From Pyramidobacter porci (GTDB taxonomy: Bacteria; Synergistota; Synergistia; Synergistales; Dethiosulfovibrionaceae): a DNA stretch of 64,000 bases. Shown here piece after piece: positions 33,891-44,312 of the stretch. The notes beneath the pieces were generated by a model. The model saw only the letters and a list, made by a program, of their open reading frames with translations. It was not told the DNA's origin and did no database searches. The translations under genes and the position numbers were made by a program. The number at the start of each line of letters is the position of its first letter. Within the stretch, counting starts at the first letter, position 1. Location of the stretch: NCBI RefSeq assembly GCF_009695745.1, contig NZ_VUNH01000004.1, forward strand, positions 62,001-126,000. Direction: 5' to 3'.

Positions 33891-35169
33891 CGAAGTCACA
33901 CTGGTGCTCTTCGGCTCTCTGCTACTATTCTTCTTTTTGAAGGTCCCTATTGGGTTTGCTATAGGCCTTTCGTCGGTGTTGACGTTGACGCTGTGCACCC
34001 GTATTCCCCTTCAAGTGGTACCTCAGCGCCTTTTTACGGCGACAGATTCCTTTCCCTTCATGGCAGTTCCATTTTTTATCCTGTCAGGAAGTCTCATGGA
34101 GCAGGGAGGCATATCGAGGCGGCTCATTGCTCTTGCGAGTTCATTTCTCGGTGCCTGCCACGGCGGGCTCGGTATGGTGTCGATCGTTGCATGCATGTTT
34201 TTTGCAGCCATCTCCGGATCCTCAGCGGCAACGACGGCAGCTATCGGCAGCATTATGATTCCCGCCATGGTCAGTCATGGTTATGATGTGGGTTTTGCTT
34301 CGGCAATCAACGCAGCTTCAGGGACCATTGGCATCATCATCCCGCCAAGCATACCCTTTGTCACTTATGCTGTGCTCACCGGCTCTTCTGTAGCAAGCAT
34401 GTTTTTGGGCGGCATGGTGCCAGGACTTCTGATGGGACTGTCATTGATAGCTTTAACCTACGGCATCTCATACAAGCGCAGCTACAAGGACGAGCAGAAG
34501 GCGACATGGCATGCTAGATGGGTGGCCTTTAAGAACTCTATTCTGGCGCTGTTTATGCCGATTATCGTCATCGGCGGTATTTATTCGGGATTTTTTACGC
34601 CCACAGAGGCAGCCGTAGTCGCCGTGGTCTACGCTTTAGCGGTAGGAGTTCTGGTCTATCGTGAGCTGACTTTCAAAACTATTATGAAAGTTTTCACAGA
34701 ATCAGCGGTAAGTACGGCGGGCATTTTATTCCTCATCGCCGCTGCATCGCTTTTCGGCTGGATACTTACCAACAACCGTATCCCTGACGCCATAGCGCAA
34801 TGGCTGATGTCCACCTCAAAAAATCCCATCATCATCCTGATGCTGATCAACCTTCTTCTTCTGAGCGTGGGAACATTTCTTGACACCGTAGCAGCACTCA
34901 TTATTCTGGTGCCGATTCTCTTCCCCATTTCCGCACAGCTGGGCATCGCCCCTGTTCATTTTGGGCTCATCATCTGCGTCAACCTAGCTATCGGTCAAGT
35001 GACGCCACCTTTCGGTATCTGCCTTTTCGTCGCTTGCGGAGTGGCGGACATCAAGCTTGAACGCATAGTAAAAAGCGTGCTTCCCTTCATCCTGATGCTT
35101 ATTCTGGATGTGATTCTGGTTACCTATCTACCCTGCCTCAGTACCTGGCTTCCGAGTGCGTTGATGTAA
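33883..35169 (+). CDS. TRAP transporter large permease (DctM family)
   Basis: A 428-residue permease with about twelve helices. FFILSGSLMEQGGISRRLI, AAISGSSAATTAAIGSIMIP, ASGTIGIIIPPSIPFVTYAV and GQVTPPFGICLFVACGV are the hallmark DctM motifs. It forms the sodium-coupled translocation path for the acid captured by the DctP protein at 32336. It is normal in length and shows no damage. It ends the panE-panB-dctPQM run; a GltS-type gene follows after 150 bases. Confidence 0.93.
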   Translation: MTNEVTLVLFGSLLLFFFLKVPIGFAIGLSSVLTLTLCTRIPLQVVPQRLFTATDSFPFMAVPFFILSGSLMEQGGISRRLIALASSFLGACHGGLGMVSIVACMFFAAISGSSAATTAAIGSIMIPAMVSHGYDVGFASAINAASGTIGIIIPPSIPFVTYAVLTGSSVASMFLGGMVPGLLMGLSLIALTYGISYKRSYKDEQKATWHARWVAFKNSILALFMPIIVIGGIYSGFFTPTEAAVVAVVYALAVGVLVYRELTFKTIMKVFTESAVSTAGILFLIAAASLFGWILTNNRIPDAIAQWLMSTSKNPIIILMLINLLLLSVGTFLDTVAALIILVPILFPISAQLGIAPVHFGLIICVNLAIGQVTPPFGICLFVACGVADIKLERIVKSVLPFILMLILDVILVTYLPCLSTWLPSALM

Positions 35170-35319
35170 AGATATCAACTTAACGAGCATATAGATAAAA
35201 CCAAGTTTTCTCGAAAAATACTTATACTCGTAGTATCCCAATTATAAAATAAGAAATGACATTGTTTTCTTACAATGAAAAACAACACGAAAACTACTGC
35301 ACAAAAGGGGGAAAAAAGC

Positions 35320-36756
35320 ATGACAGCATTGGCGTGGATCGGTGTTATGTTTATCATTGCGGTAATTCTGAGAGCGAAAATAAACTTTCTCGGAAGATCT
35401 CTGGTACCTGCTTGTGTCATTGCCGGAGTCATCGGTTTTATTCTGATGAATACCTGCGGGCTTGGAGGCAGCAAAGCCGGAGATTACGGCTATATTTCAG
35501 GGCAGCTTTACACCTTCCTGTTCATCAATATGGGCGTTACTCTTGCTGCGAAAAAACTTGATACCCCTCAAAAAGAGAAGATCAAAAATCTGAAAGAGCT
35601 ACGCGCGCGCATGGGTGACAGCATGTTCTCGGGTATCTTCGGTATGGGATCCTACTGGGCGCTGGCCTATTCATTCCAAGCCTTGATCGGTTTTGGTATT
35701 TTGTGTCTCATCGGCAAGTACTGGGACATGGATCCCACCTATGGCCTGCTTATCTCCTTCGCGTTCGCTCAGGGCCCCGGGCAGGCCGTTACCTATGGCG
35801 CCCAGATGGAAGCGGCCGGATGGAGTCATGCGATTCAGGTGGGCATCACCTTTGCATCCGTTGGCTTCCTGGTCGCCTTTATCCTCGGCGTCCCTTATGC
35901 CAAAAAGGGTATCAAGATGGGCATCGCCAGTTCCAAGATCCGTCTGAGCCCCGATGTGGCCTTTGGCTTCTATGAACCTGAAAAGCAGGAGCCCTACGGT
36001 AAAATCACAACCTTTGGCGGCAACCTCGATGTGCTGACGTTCCATATCGCCCTTGTAGGGGTAGCATGGATCTTGGGTACCTATCTAGGCAGGCTCTGGG
36101 GCCTGTTCCCAGGATACTTCGGTCAACTCTTTTCAATGCTCCTGTTCTTCAACGGTATGCTCTGCGGCTATGGCCTGCGCTGGATCATAGGTAGACTTGG
36201 GGCCAGCAAATATCTTGACCGCGGCACTCAGCTCCGCATCGGCGGAGCATGCACCGATATCATGGTAACAGCGGCTTTCATGGCTATTGACATGGAAATC
36301 GTTGGCAAATGGATGGTTCCTATCACCATCATCTGCGTAGTTGTATCCGGAGTTACCTGGGTTACTATTAAATACTTCGGCGCCCGCTTTGGAGGCAGCA
36401 ATGACTTTGAGCGCATTCTCGGCGAATGGGGAACGGCAACAGGAACAAATGCTACGGGGCTGTCATTGGTCCGCATCGTCGATCCAGAAGCTGAGACCAC
36501 CACTGCAGCGGAGTTGGGGCCTGCAAACATCGTGAACGTTCCGGCTTCCTACTTTGTCATGCCCGCCATTCTGGCTTTTGCAGCCAAAACGATGACTCAG
36601 ATATCCATGATTCTGTGCCTTGTGACCGTTCTCGTGGGTTACTTGATCTTCATGCGCGTCGTTGGCGTATGGGGTAAAAAAACCTTCGATATGAACAAGG
36701 GAGAGAAGTATAAAGACGGTAAACTTATCATGAAGGATGGCAAGCCAGTAAACTAA
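35320..36756 (+). CDS. GltS-type sodium/glutamate symporter family protein
   Basis: A 478-residue membrane protein. FAQGPGQAVTYGAQMEAAG and the later EWGTATGTNATGLSLVRIVDP (about 372-392) are the paired GltS-family signature segments around the substrate site. About twelve helices are present. The ATG at 35320 is chosen since AAAGGGGGAAA lies just before it; an upstream ATG at 35275 has no such site. It is somewhat longer than E. coli GltS (401 residues), with extra loops and a C-terminal hydrophilic tail. Its substrate may be another amino acid or acid related to the island pathway. Confidence 0.8.
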   Translation: MTALAWIGVMFIIAVILRAKINFLGRSLVPACVIAGVIGFILMNTCGLGGSKAGDYGYISGQLYTFLFINMGVTLAAKKLDTPQKEKIKNLKELRARMGDSMFSGIFGMGSYWALAYSFQALIGFGILCLIGKYWDMDPTYGLLISFAFAQGPGQAVTYGAQMEAAGWSHAIQVGITFASVGFLVAFILGVPYAKKGIKMGIASSKIRLSPDVAFGFYEPEKQEPYGKITTFGGNLDVLTFHIALVGVAWILGTYLGRLWGLFPGYFGQLFSMLLFFNGMLCGYGLRWIIGRLGASKYLDRGTQLRIGGACTDIMVTAAFMAIDMEIVGKWMVPITIICVVVSGVTWVTIKYFGARFGGSNDFERILGEWGTATGTNATGLSLVRIVDPEAETTTAAELGPANIVNVPASYFVMPAILAFAAKTMTQISMILCLVTVLVGYLIFMRVVGVWGKKTFDMNKGEKYKDGKLIMKDGKPVN

Positions 36757-36866
36757 ATAGTATTTAAAATATAACTCATGATTAGAATATGGTGGGCAAC
36801 AAAGAACACAGAGACTGTGAATTTCGACGCCTTCCATGTTAAAACGCTCTTGCAAAGGAGGAAAAA

Positions 36867-38528
36867 ATGAGCTCTGATCATTCGTATCTTGACATTGCCT
36901 TTAGAAATGGAAACGTTATTACGGTAAATGCCAACGACGACGAGGCTCAGGCCGTAGGCATCAAGGGCAATAAGATCGCGTTTGTAGGGTCTAACGAAGC
37001 ACTGCATGAACTGCTCGACTTGCACACAAAGGTCTACGACCTAGACGGACGTACGCTGATGCCAGGAATCAACGACAGCCATTTTCATCCTATCCTGAAC
37101 GGTATGCTGGGAACAGAACTGGACTCTGCCATACTCGATACCACACCTAAGCACTGCTCATCTCTTGCAGAAATGCTAGAACTGATACGACAAACAGCGA
37201 AGATCAAAAAACCCGGACAATGGATCTCAATGATGGGATATGAACCGCTTCTTTTCCCCGAAGGAAGACACCCCACCCTTGAAGAGCTTGATGCAGCTGC
37301 GCCAAATAACCCTGTTCACTGCATGCACGGCGGCGGGCATATCTGCATGTACAATTCAAAAGCTTTGGAATATCTGGGCGTTTATAGTCCCTCTGACGCC
37401 GTAAAATATCCTGCTGATGAGGTAGAAGTTTGCGCCGGAAAATTGACGGGAATGGTCCGCGGTCATACGCACTTTTGGCTTTGGGGACAGGTAGACTACA
37501 CAGAAGAACAGCAGAAACGCGCCGCCATGAAATCCCACAAACAGCTCCTTGAAGCAGGCATCACCTCGGTAGGCGATATGGGTGAATGTGGTAAATCTTC
37601 ATATCATATTATGCAGAAGCTCTGTCGTGACGGAGAGTTCAAGGTTCGCGTCTATATGGCGCTCCACAGTATTTTTGGCAAATCTTACTCCTTAGCTGAC
37701 AACCAGCATTGGCTGGATCTTGGTTTCATGACTGGGCTAGGCGATGAACACTTCCGCGTGGGACCATGCAAATTCATGATTGATGGCGGTTCAGGCGGTC
37801 CATCCTGTGCCACCCGTGAGCCCTACAGCCACGATCCCTCCATGGTTCGCGAGCGAGGCTGGGAACGCGATGAGACAGCGCGCTATATCAAGACCATTAA
37901 CGACGCCGAATGCCAAGTCACAGCCCACGCCATTGGAGACTTGGCTATCGAATTCATGGTGGAGGGTTACGAGAAGGTCTTCGCCGAGAATCCGGAAAAG
38001 GTTCGTCATCTGCGCCATCGCATCGAGCATTGTACCATCGTGGATCAGGATCTGATTGACCGCATGGCACGCATGAACATTTGCCCTTCAGTAAATGCCG
38101 GGCTTGTGGCCATGCTGGGAGAAAACTTTACAAAATTCTATGGCCAGCGCAACAGATACCTTGGCGCGCTGAAAAGTATGCTCAAGGCCGGCATAAAATG
38201 CTCCCTTCACAGTGACGCACCTTCAGGGCCAGTGGGACTCAAGTGCATTGATGGATGTGTAAACCGTTACGACAAAATCAAAAATGTGCAGTGTGACCGG
38301 ACCCAGGCCGTGACCGTTCTTGAGGCTATCCGCTGCGCCACACTGAACGGCGCCTACGGATCCTTCGAAGAAAAAATCAAGGGCAGCATTGAGGTTGGCA
38401 AGCTTGCCGACATGATAGTCCTTTCCGATAATATCTTAAAGATCGATCCCATGAATATCGCTGATCTCAATGTAGATTTAACGATGATTGACGGCATTGT
38501 GGAGTATGAAAGACGGAAAGAAGGATGA
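36867..38528 (+). CDS. YtcJ-type metal-dependent amidohydrolase
   Basis: A 553-residue amidohydrolase of the YtcJ/LAF3 group. LMPGINDSHFHPILNG has the HxH metal motif, ECQVTAHAIGDLAIEF and LRHRIEHC provide further histidines, and KCSLHSDAPSGPVG contains the catalytic His-Ser-Asp. The C-terminal KGSIEVGKLADMIVLSDN completes the composite beta-domain. These enzymes hydrolyse amide or ester bonds in the cytoplasm, with many unknown substrates. CAAAGGAGG precedes the ATG. Hydrolysis of an imported N-acyl compound, such as a pantothenate-like amide, would fit the neighbouring transporter and PanE/PanB enzymes; this is inference. Confidence 0.85.
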   Translation: MSSDHSYLDIAFRNGNVITVNANDDEAQAVGIKGNKIAFVGSNEALHELLDLHTKVYDLDGRTLMPGINDSHFHPILNGMLGTELDSAILDTTPKHCSSLAEMLELIRQTAKIKKPGQWISMMGYEPLLFPEGRHPTLEELDAAAPNNPVHCMHGGGHICMYNSKALEYLGVYSPSDAVKYPADEVEVCAGKLTGMVRGHTHFWLWGQVDYTEEQQKRAAMKSHKQLLEAGITSVGDMGECGKSSYHIMQKLCRDGEFKVRVYMALHSIFGKSYSLADNQHWLDLGFMTGLGDEHFRVGPCKFMIDGGSGGPSCATREPYSHDPSMVRERGWERDETARYIKTINDAECQVTAHAIGDLAIEFMVEGYEKVFAENPEKVRHLRHRIEHCTIVDQDLIDRMARMNICPSVNAGLVAMLGENFTKFYGQRNRYLGALKSMLKAGIKCSLHSDAPSGPVGLKCIDGCVNRYDKIKNVQCDRTQAVTVLEAIRCATLNGAYGSFEEKIKGSIEVGKLADMIVLSDNILKIDPMNIADLNVDLTMIDGIVEYERRKEG

Positions 38529-38532
38529 TTCA

Positions 38533-38547
38533 GTTTACTTTGAACTA
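38533..38547 (+). repeat. Left end fragment of the interspersed repeat, cut by IS5
   Basis: GTTTACTTTGAACTA just left of the IS5-family element. Joined to the sequence right of the IS (AAAGGCCGAACGCAAAGGG) it restores a left end like that of the copy at 50396. Confidence 0.55.
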
Positions 38548-39367
38548 GAGCGTGTTCACACTGATAGCCAATTACCCAACAGTAATCTATAATGTGCATA
38601 TGAAAATTACGCAAGGACAATATGAGCGAATTGAAAAATACTTGCCCCGTCAGCGCGGGAATGTGAGCATGAGCAATCTCCAACTGATCAATGCGATACT
38701 GTATGTCACGGAAAACGGCTGTAAATGGAGGGCATTGCCGAAATCCTATGGAAACTGGCATACGATTTATGTACGCATGAACAGGTGGAGCAAAAACGGC
38801 GTTTTACAGCGCCTGTTCGAAGCGTTGCAAATGGAGAACATTATTCGCATAAAAGTCGAGGCGATCTGCCTGGACAGCACATCGGCAAAGGTTCATCCCG
38901 ACGGGACAGGCGCTTTGAAAAAAGAGGGAAACAGACCATTGGAAGATCGAGAGGCGGGCTCACAACGAAGATTCATATGGTCACCGCAACTGACAGATCG
39001 GCTGTCAGCTTCGCGCTCTCCGGAGGAGAAGCCCATGACTCGCCGGAAGGCATCGCACTGCTTGACAAGATCATAAGAGCTCCAGAGCAAAAATACATCC
39101 TGATGGACAGAGCTTACGAGGGAGAGAGTATGCGGAAGAAAGCGAAGGAGAAGGGGTATTCTCCGGCTGTTCCTCCCAAATCGAACCGCAAAGATCCATG
39201 GGAGTATGATAAGGAGAGATATAAGCAGCGCAATGAGATAGAGCGATATTTCCTGCGTCTTAAGCGATTTCGGAAAATATTTGCCCGTTACGATAAGCTT
39301 GACGTGCTGTTCTGTGGATTCATCTACTTTGCTATGATTGGAGATGCAATTTAGTGTGAACACGCTC
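38548..39367 (+). mobile_element. IS5-family (IS427-like) insertion sequence, intact
   Basis: An 820-bp element with perfect 15-bp inverted ends (GAGCGTGTTCACACT at 38548-38562 and its complement at 39353-39367) and TA on both sides (38546-38547, 39368-39369), the usual target duplication for the group. It encodes one transposase in two frames. It landed in the left end of a repeat copy, 20 bases after the amidohydrolase stop. Confidence 0.88.
38600..39354 (+). CDS. IS5-family transposase, expressed by -1 frameshift
   Basis: The first frame (from ATG 38600) encodes the DUF4096-type N-terminal domain (QYERIEKYLPRQRG, WRALPKSYGNWHTIYVRMNRW) and the first catalytic aspartate (ICLDSTSAKVHP). The second frame, in -1 phase, encodes GRSRGGLTTKIHMV, the second aspartate in ILMDRAYEGES and the glutamate in QRNEIERYFLRLKRFRKI. 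The frames must be joined near the A6 tract at 38918-38923 (TTGAAAAAAGAGGG). Frame joining by ribosomal slippage is known for IS427-group elements. The stop lies inside the right inverted repeat. Confidence 0.85.
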
Positions 39368-39512
39368 TAAAAGGCCGAACGCAAAGGGCTGCGGGGGAGA
39401 TTCACAAAGCGAGCCGCGCAGACCGCGCAGCAGTCGAGATAGTTCTGAGCGACTGAATTCCCCCCGCAGTGCCCGGCAAACTATGTTAATGCTTTTTATC
39501 AAAAAATAGTAT
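39368..39512 (+). repeat. Structured interspersed repeat, main part of copy 2
   Basis: Closely matches the copy at 50396-50555 (AAAGGCCGAACGCAAAGGG at the left, GTTAATGCTTTTTATCAAAA at the right). The core folds back: GGGCTGCGGGGGA pairs with TTCCCCCCGCAGTGCCC. Base changes relative to the other copy occur on both strands of the stem (G-C here, A-T there), preserving pairing. Confidence 0.75.
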
Positions 39513-39513
39513 T

Positions 39514-39557
39514 ACAAAAGAGGCACGGCGACCCGTTTCAACGGTTGCCGTGCCTCT
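39514..39557 (-). terminator. Terminator of the trimeric autotransporter gene
   Basis: On the minus strand, AGAGGCACGGCAACC pairs with GGTCGCCGTGCCTCT (39519-39557) and is followed by TTTTG. It lies 47 bases after the adhesin stop. Confidence 0.75.
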
Positions 39558-39603
39558 TGCGTTGCCGATTCCGTTTCTTTTCCGCCGTGGCGGCGGATTT
39601 CGT

Positions 39604-42600
39604 TTACTTGAGCTTGCCCGAAGCGCGCAGCAGACGCTCCAGCTTTTCCACCCGGTCTTTCATCTCCGCCTGCTCGCGGGCCTGCGAAGCCTTCAGTTCG
39701 GCGATCTCACGGGCCTGAGAGGCCACCTGGGCCTGCAGCTCGGCGTTCTCCTTCTGCATCACGTAGACGCTGCTGATCGGGCCCTTGCGGTAGCGTTCGG
39801 GGATCTGATCCTTGTCTTCTTTCCTGCCGATCTTCCAGGTCAGTCCGGCGTTGGCCATCGAGTCGCCGTGGTGGGTGACGGACACTCCGGCGTGGACCAT
39901 GAAGTCTTCTTTCAGGTAGTGCGCGAAGCCGAGGGCCAGCGCGTACTCGCCTCTGTACGCTCCGAAGCCGGCCATGATCTGGCTGGGTTCGACGGGGTCG
40001 TACTGCATGGGTTTCAGGCCGGCGAGGGCGGAGCCGAGCGCTCCGGTGGTCTTGATTTCGCCTCTCAGTTCGCCCATCTGGTTGTAGACGTCGCCGAATC
40101 TGTTGTAGATGTTGTTGAACTGTGTGTCTACGGCGCTGAGGGCGTCGCCGACGTTGTGGTAGGTGCCGCCGCGGATGATGTAGGTGGGTGCGGAGACGGA
40201 ACCGTCGACGTTGACCGTGGAGCCGCCGCCGAAGTGGTTGGATACGCTCGACGACACACCCCACAGCTGGGAGCCGTTGACGGCGTCGGCGCTGGTCTGG
40301 CTGACTTCGCCCTTGGCGACGTTGGCGATCTTTTTGTTTCCGGCGTTGATGCCGGCCTTGGTGACCGAGGGGCCGTTTTCAATGACGAGGCCGTTGTCGG
40401 TGATCGAGGTGCCGCCGGCCGTAAAGGTGTTCGCCGTGACGCTGTTGAAGTTCACGTCGGCTTTCGTGGCGATCGTGACGTTTTTGTCGGTGCGGGCGAT
40501 GGTGATGTTGTCGCCGCTGGTGAACGTTACCGTGTCGTTGGGATTGACGGCGACTGCCGGCTGCGTGCCGGGCTTGGTATCGAGATTCCAAGAGCCGCCG
40601 CCGGCACCGAGCAGGGCTTTGAGCTGGGCGACGTTGACGGCGTCGGTGTCGTTGACGCCGGCCGCGACGCCGGTGATCTGGCGGGTGACCGGCGTTCCTC
40701 CCGTGATTGTCACCGCGCCGACGGAAACGGCCGCGGCGGTGGATTTCCAGACGCCGGTCGTATCGTTGGCGTGGTCTGCCCCAGGGGTGGGATCGTAGCC
40801 GACGACGCCTTTGTCGACAGAGGCCTCTGAGCCGCTGCCGAGGGCCACGCCGCCCTCTACGGTCGAATTGGCGTTGTAACCGAGAACCACGACATTCTTC
40901 TTGTCCATCACTGATAAACCGGCCGCCCCCGTACCCGGTTTGTCAGCGGAGCCAAGAACGATACTGCCGCTCGCTCCGTTCAGCTGCCGGTAGTCGCCCA
41001 GCAGCAGAGCGCCGTCGGTGTCTGTTACCTCATTCCCCGAGCCGATGACGGTGACGTTATTGATATTCTTGCCGGTGTTTCCGAAACCGTCGATCATGTT
41101 CAGCTTGCTTTCCTTGCCGTCTTCGCCGGTCAGGGTATTCCCTATGCCGACCAGCTTGGAATGCGTCGCATAATCAGCGACGTTGCCGCCGCCGATGGCA
41201 AGGACCGCGCCGCCGCTGGAGGAAACATATTCGCCCAGCTTCTTTGCCAGTGCTTCCGTATTCCCGGTTTGAGCTATTCCGGCGATTTCCATCAGATCGA
41301 AAGCGTTTCCATTTTTGTCTTTCAGGTCGCCGTAGGAATTTTTGATGATGTTCCCCGCGCCGAAAATGAGGGACGCATTCGCGCGGTCGGTAACATTGAC
41401 GGTACCGACGATGCTGTTTGCCACGCCGTCATACTGCTCACCGCTTTTCGCGTTGATCGTGTTCATCGTGCCGAAAATGCTGGCAGTCGCTCCCTGCGGC
41501 TCATTGTTCACGTTGATGGAAGACCCCAGTCCGGCAACGATCGATGCGGTTCCCTTCGCTCCATCGTTATTATAATTCGGCGCAAAACTACTCAACTGTC
41601 CATTTCGATCATTTACGCTGTAATAATGAGTCTTGGCCGCTTCTACGCTGGCTGCCTGCACCGCCTTCAGCTGCGCCACATTGACCGCATCAGTGTCATT
41701 CGTACCGGCTGCGAGATTGGTGATCTGGCGGGTGAACTCCTTCGTCTTGTCGCCGATGGAAAGGGCGCCCAATTTGGATTGCCACGCCTTATCCTCGTTT
41801 GTGGATTTCCTCCCGGTAGACGGGTCATACCCGAATTCGCCGCGACTGGTATCCGCCACACTGAAAGCGCCAAGCGCCACGCCGTGGTTGACCCTGGCGT
41901 GAGAATCATAGCCCATGGCGATCGACGTCTCTTTTTCCGCACTGCTCTTCGAGCCGATTGCGATAGTCCAATCAGCTGCGGCCTGGCTCTCGTTACCGAC
42001 GGCCAAAGCTTCTTCGCCCTTGACGGTCAGATCGTTGCCCAAAGCGACGCCTCTCTGTCCGCCGCCATCGTCCATACCGACAATAGTATTTCCATGACCG
42101 ACAGACGTTCCCAAACTATCGGATACGGAACTGGTGCCTACCACGACGCTCCCGCCGTTCACCGTGTTGGTCAGGCCGACGGCCACGTTCTGGTCGCTGC
42201 CGCTGGAGTTCTTGGTGTAGATCCACTTTGTCGGATCGGACGGATCTTTTTCCGCCGTATAGCCGACCAGGTTCCCCACACCGATGACCGTATTCTGTTC
42301 ACCAAAGACTTTTGTCAGCTTATGGTCGTAATTATTATAATCCGTGCCGAATACGGCATTATGAACGCCCTCCACCTCTACGTTCTGACCGGCGACGATG
42401 CTGTTGTTTCTTCCGTTTTTATCCCCTGTCAGTTTGTTGTTATTTCCGAGAACGGTACTGTTTATCCCTTTCGAAGAAGAGGAAATACCGAGCACGATGC
42501 TGTCTTCCGCCTCGGCGCCGTCATTGTCATAGTTGCTGCCGGCTCCCGTTTTCGTGGAGTTGGCGCTGTAATAATGCACTTTCGCGGCATCGGCGGCGGA

Positions 42601-44058
42601 TTTCACCGCTTTCAGCTGGCGCAGGTTGACCGCGTCGGTCTCTTCCGTTGCGTCGCCGACGTTGATGATCTGCCGCAGTTTGTCCGCCGTGCCTACGGAA
42701 ACGGCGCCGGCGGTCTTGCCGTTCAGATCGAAGTCGCTGAATGCGCCCTTTGTGGCGGTGGTAAAAGCGCCCCTGTCCGCCAGTGATCCGCTGCCGAGCG
42801 CCACGCCGCCTTCTTTTTGCACGTCGGCGTTATGGCCGATCAGCACGGCGTCGGAGACCGTGATTTCTTTTTCCGCGTCGGCGGAACCGAGGACAATATT
42901 GTTCATAATCTTTGCGCCGGATGTTCCGGTTAGCTTGTGATTATCGCCGATAACCACGTTGGACTTGCCGTGAGTCACAGTGTTATTGGAGCCGATCACG
43001 GACACGTGCTCGACGTTGGCGGCGGTATTTTTGTAGCCGTCGAGCAGGTTGTACTTGCTGACCGCGCCGCTTGTTCCGGTCAGTTTGTTGCCGACGCCCA
43101 TCATCTGGGACGACTGGGCATACTCCGCGGCATTGGCGCCGCCGATAGCAAGGACAGCGCCGCCGGCACTTTTTGCCACCCCGTCCATCAATGCCTTTTG
43201 CATGGCGGTGACCGAATCAAAATGCTTACTGTAAGCAGATGCGTCGAAGCTCGCACTAGATTCTTTCACGCTGTTCCCCGCGCCGATCACAATGGCCCCA
43301 TTGCTGTTGGTCACCTTATTGGCAGCGCCGTTGATCACGTTGGCCACGCCGCTGCTGGAGGAACCGTTCATCGATTCATTCGAATTCAGCGTGCCGACAA
43401 CTGTGGCAAAGGCATTTTTAGCTGTATTGCTGTAATCAGATAGGCCACCTGCTTCATATTGACTGCTTTGTACATTGTAACTGCCAAGGGTCGTGGCGAA
43501 ACCGCCGCCGGTATAGGAATTCGTGCCCAACGTGGTAGAGGCCACGCCGAACTGGCGCAGCTTATCCGCCGTCGTGTCGCCGATCGCGATATTCTTCGTC
43601 TCCAGCGTGTGCGCGCCGATCTGGATGGAGCCGGTGCGGGCATAGGTGTTTGTACCAACGGCAATGCCTTCCGGCAAATTCTTTTTGGCATCATTGTTGG
43701 AATGAATATTCATTCGTCCAAAAAAATCAGGACCAGTTACGGTCTCCCCAAAGGAAAGCATGGCTTCCTGCGTGCCACCGCCGATGAAGACTTTGGCGTT
43801 TTTGCCCACGGCGATGTTCGTCCCGTCGTTGGCGGGGCTGATGTCGTAAGCAATCGGCTGGGCACCGTTGGAAACGATGTCGTCCGCGTCCTCCGCTTTC
43901 GACGGCACGGCCTTCATCAGCATCAATCCCAGCGCCACGGCGGCCAGCGCGCCGCCTTTCAGGACGGGCGACGGGCGTTTTTCGGCGAGGGGCGTCCCTC
44001 TCCCCCCGCAAATGTCCGGTACCAGAGCGGAAGCGCAGACCTTGGTACGTTTTTCCAT
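39604..44058 (-). CDS. Trimeric autotransporter adhesin (YadA/Hia-like) with C-terminal coiled-coil extension
   Basis: A 1484-residue surface adhesin. An extended N-terminal signal region ends near KAVPSKA. The head consists of many beta-roll repeats ([33 protein letters not shown]). Neck motifs [33 protein letters not shown] and [11 protein letters not shown] separate modules. A short coiled-coil stalk leads to the YadA anchor (about residues 1330-1412), which trimerises into a 12-strand barrel. Unusually, about 75 residues follow the barrel, ending in a heptad coiled coil ([20 protein letters not shown]...). The ATG at 44058 is chosen because GAGGAGG lies 9 bases upstream; an ATG at 44067 abuts it. 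Confidence 0.9.
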   Translation of the reverse strand: MEKRTKVCASALVPDICGGRGTPLAEKRPSPVLKGGALAAVALGLMLMKAVPSKAEDADDIVSNGAQPIAYDISPANDGTNIAVGKNAKVFIGGGTQEAMLSFGETVTGPDFFGRMNIHSNNDAKKNLPEGIAVGTNTYARTGSIQIGAHTLETKNIAIGDTTADKLRQFGVASTTLGTNSYTGGGFATTLGSYNVQSSQYEAGGLSDYSNTAKNAFATVVGTLNSNESMNGSSSSGVANVINGAANKVTNSNGAIVIGAGNSVKESSASFDASAYSKHFDSVTAMQKALMDGVAKSAGGAVLAIGGANAAEYAQSSQMMGVGNKLTGTSGAVSKYNLLDGYKNTAANVEHVSVIGSNNTVTHGKSNVVIGDNHKLTGTSGAKIMNNIVLGSADAEKEITVSDAVLIGHNADVQKEGGVALGSGSLADRGAFTTATKGAFSDFDLNGKTAGAVSVGTADKLRQIINVGDATEETDAVNLRQLKAVKSAADAAKVHYYSANSTKTGAGSNYDNDGAEAEDSIVLGISSSSKGINSTVLGNNNKLTGDKNGRNNSIVAGQNVEVEGVHNAVFGTDYNNYDHKLTKVFGEQNTVIGVGNLVGYTAEKDPSDPTKWIYTKNSSGSDQNVAVGLTNTVNGGSVVVGTSSVSDSLGTSVGHGNTIVGMDDGGGQRGVALGNDLTVKGEEALAVGNESQAAADWTIAIGSKSSAEKETSIAMGYDSHARVNHGVALGAFSVADTSRGEFGYDPSTGRKSTNEDKAWQSKLGALSIGDKTKEFTRQITNLAAGTNDTDAVNVAQLKAVQAASVEAAKTHYYSVNDRNGQLSSFAPNYNNDGAKGTASIVAGLGSSINVNNEPQGATASIFGTMNTINAKSGEQYDGVANSIVGTVNVTDRANASLIFGAGNIIKNSYGDLKDKNGNAFDLMEIAGIAQTGNTEALAKKLGEYVSSSGGAVLAIGGGNVADYATHSKLVGIGNTLTGEDGKESKLNMIDGFGNTGKNINNVTVIGSGNEVTDTDGALLLGDYRQLNGASGSIVLGSADKPGTGAAGLSVMDKKNVVVLGYNANSTVEGGVALGSGSEASVDKGVVGYDPTPGADHANDTTGVWKSTAAAVSVGAVTITGGTPVTRQITGVAAGVNDTDAVNVAQLKALLGAGGGSWNLDTKPGTQPAVAVNPNDTVTFTSGDNITIARTDKNVTIATKADVNFNSVTANTFTAGGTSITDNGLVIENGPSVTKAGINAGNKKIANVAKGEVSQTSADAVNGSQLWGVSSSVSNHFGGGSTVNVDGSVSAPTYIIRGGTYHNVGDALSAVDTQFNNIYNRFGDVYNQMGELRGEIKTTGALGSALAGLKPMQYDPVEPSQIMAGFGAYRGEYALALGFAHYLKEDFMVHAGVSVTHHGDSMANAGLTWKIGRKEDKDQIPERYRKGPISSVYVMQKENAELQAQVASQAREIAELKASQAREQAEMKDRVEKLERLLRASGKLK

Positions 44059-44097
44059 CAACAACATCCTCCTCGAGAGTTTATTTCGAAAACATCA

Positions 44098-44124
44098 CCC
44101 GGCGGGCTTGGAAAGCCCGCCGGG
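44098..44124. terminator. GC-rich hairpin in the adhesin leader
   Basis: Perfect 12-bp stem CCCGGCGGGCTT/AAGCCCGCCGGG with a 3-base loop, followed on the plus strand by AAATTTTTTG. It lies between the adhesin promoter (44164-44191) and its ribosome site, so on the minus strand it may act as a leader attenuator or mRNA 5-prime stabiliser. Confidence 0.55.
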
Positions 44125-44163
44125 AAATTTTTTGTCTCAAAGAATTTCAGACGAATACGGTTG

Positions 44164-44191
44164 ATTTTATCATGGATTTTCCACGAATCAA
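44164..44191 (-). promoter_or_regulatory. Promoter of the trimeric autotransporter gene
   Basis: On the minus strand TTGATT (44191-44186), a 16-base spacer and TAAAAT (44169-44164). It lies about 105 bases before the adhesin start. Confidence 0.6.
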
Positions 44192-44312
44192 CAGGTTTCC
44201 TGACGGTCGCCTCCGTTTTTTTGCTTTCATTCTCCGCCGCGCGGCCGACGCCGGCCGGCGGCAAAAGCCCGGCTCTTTTCGTTTCCGCGCCAAAGGCGGC
44301 GCGGAAGACCTT

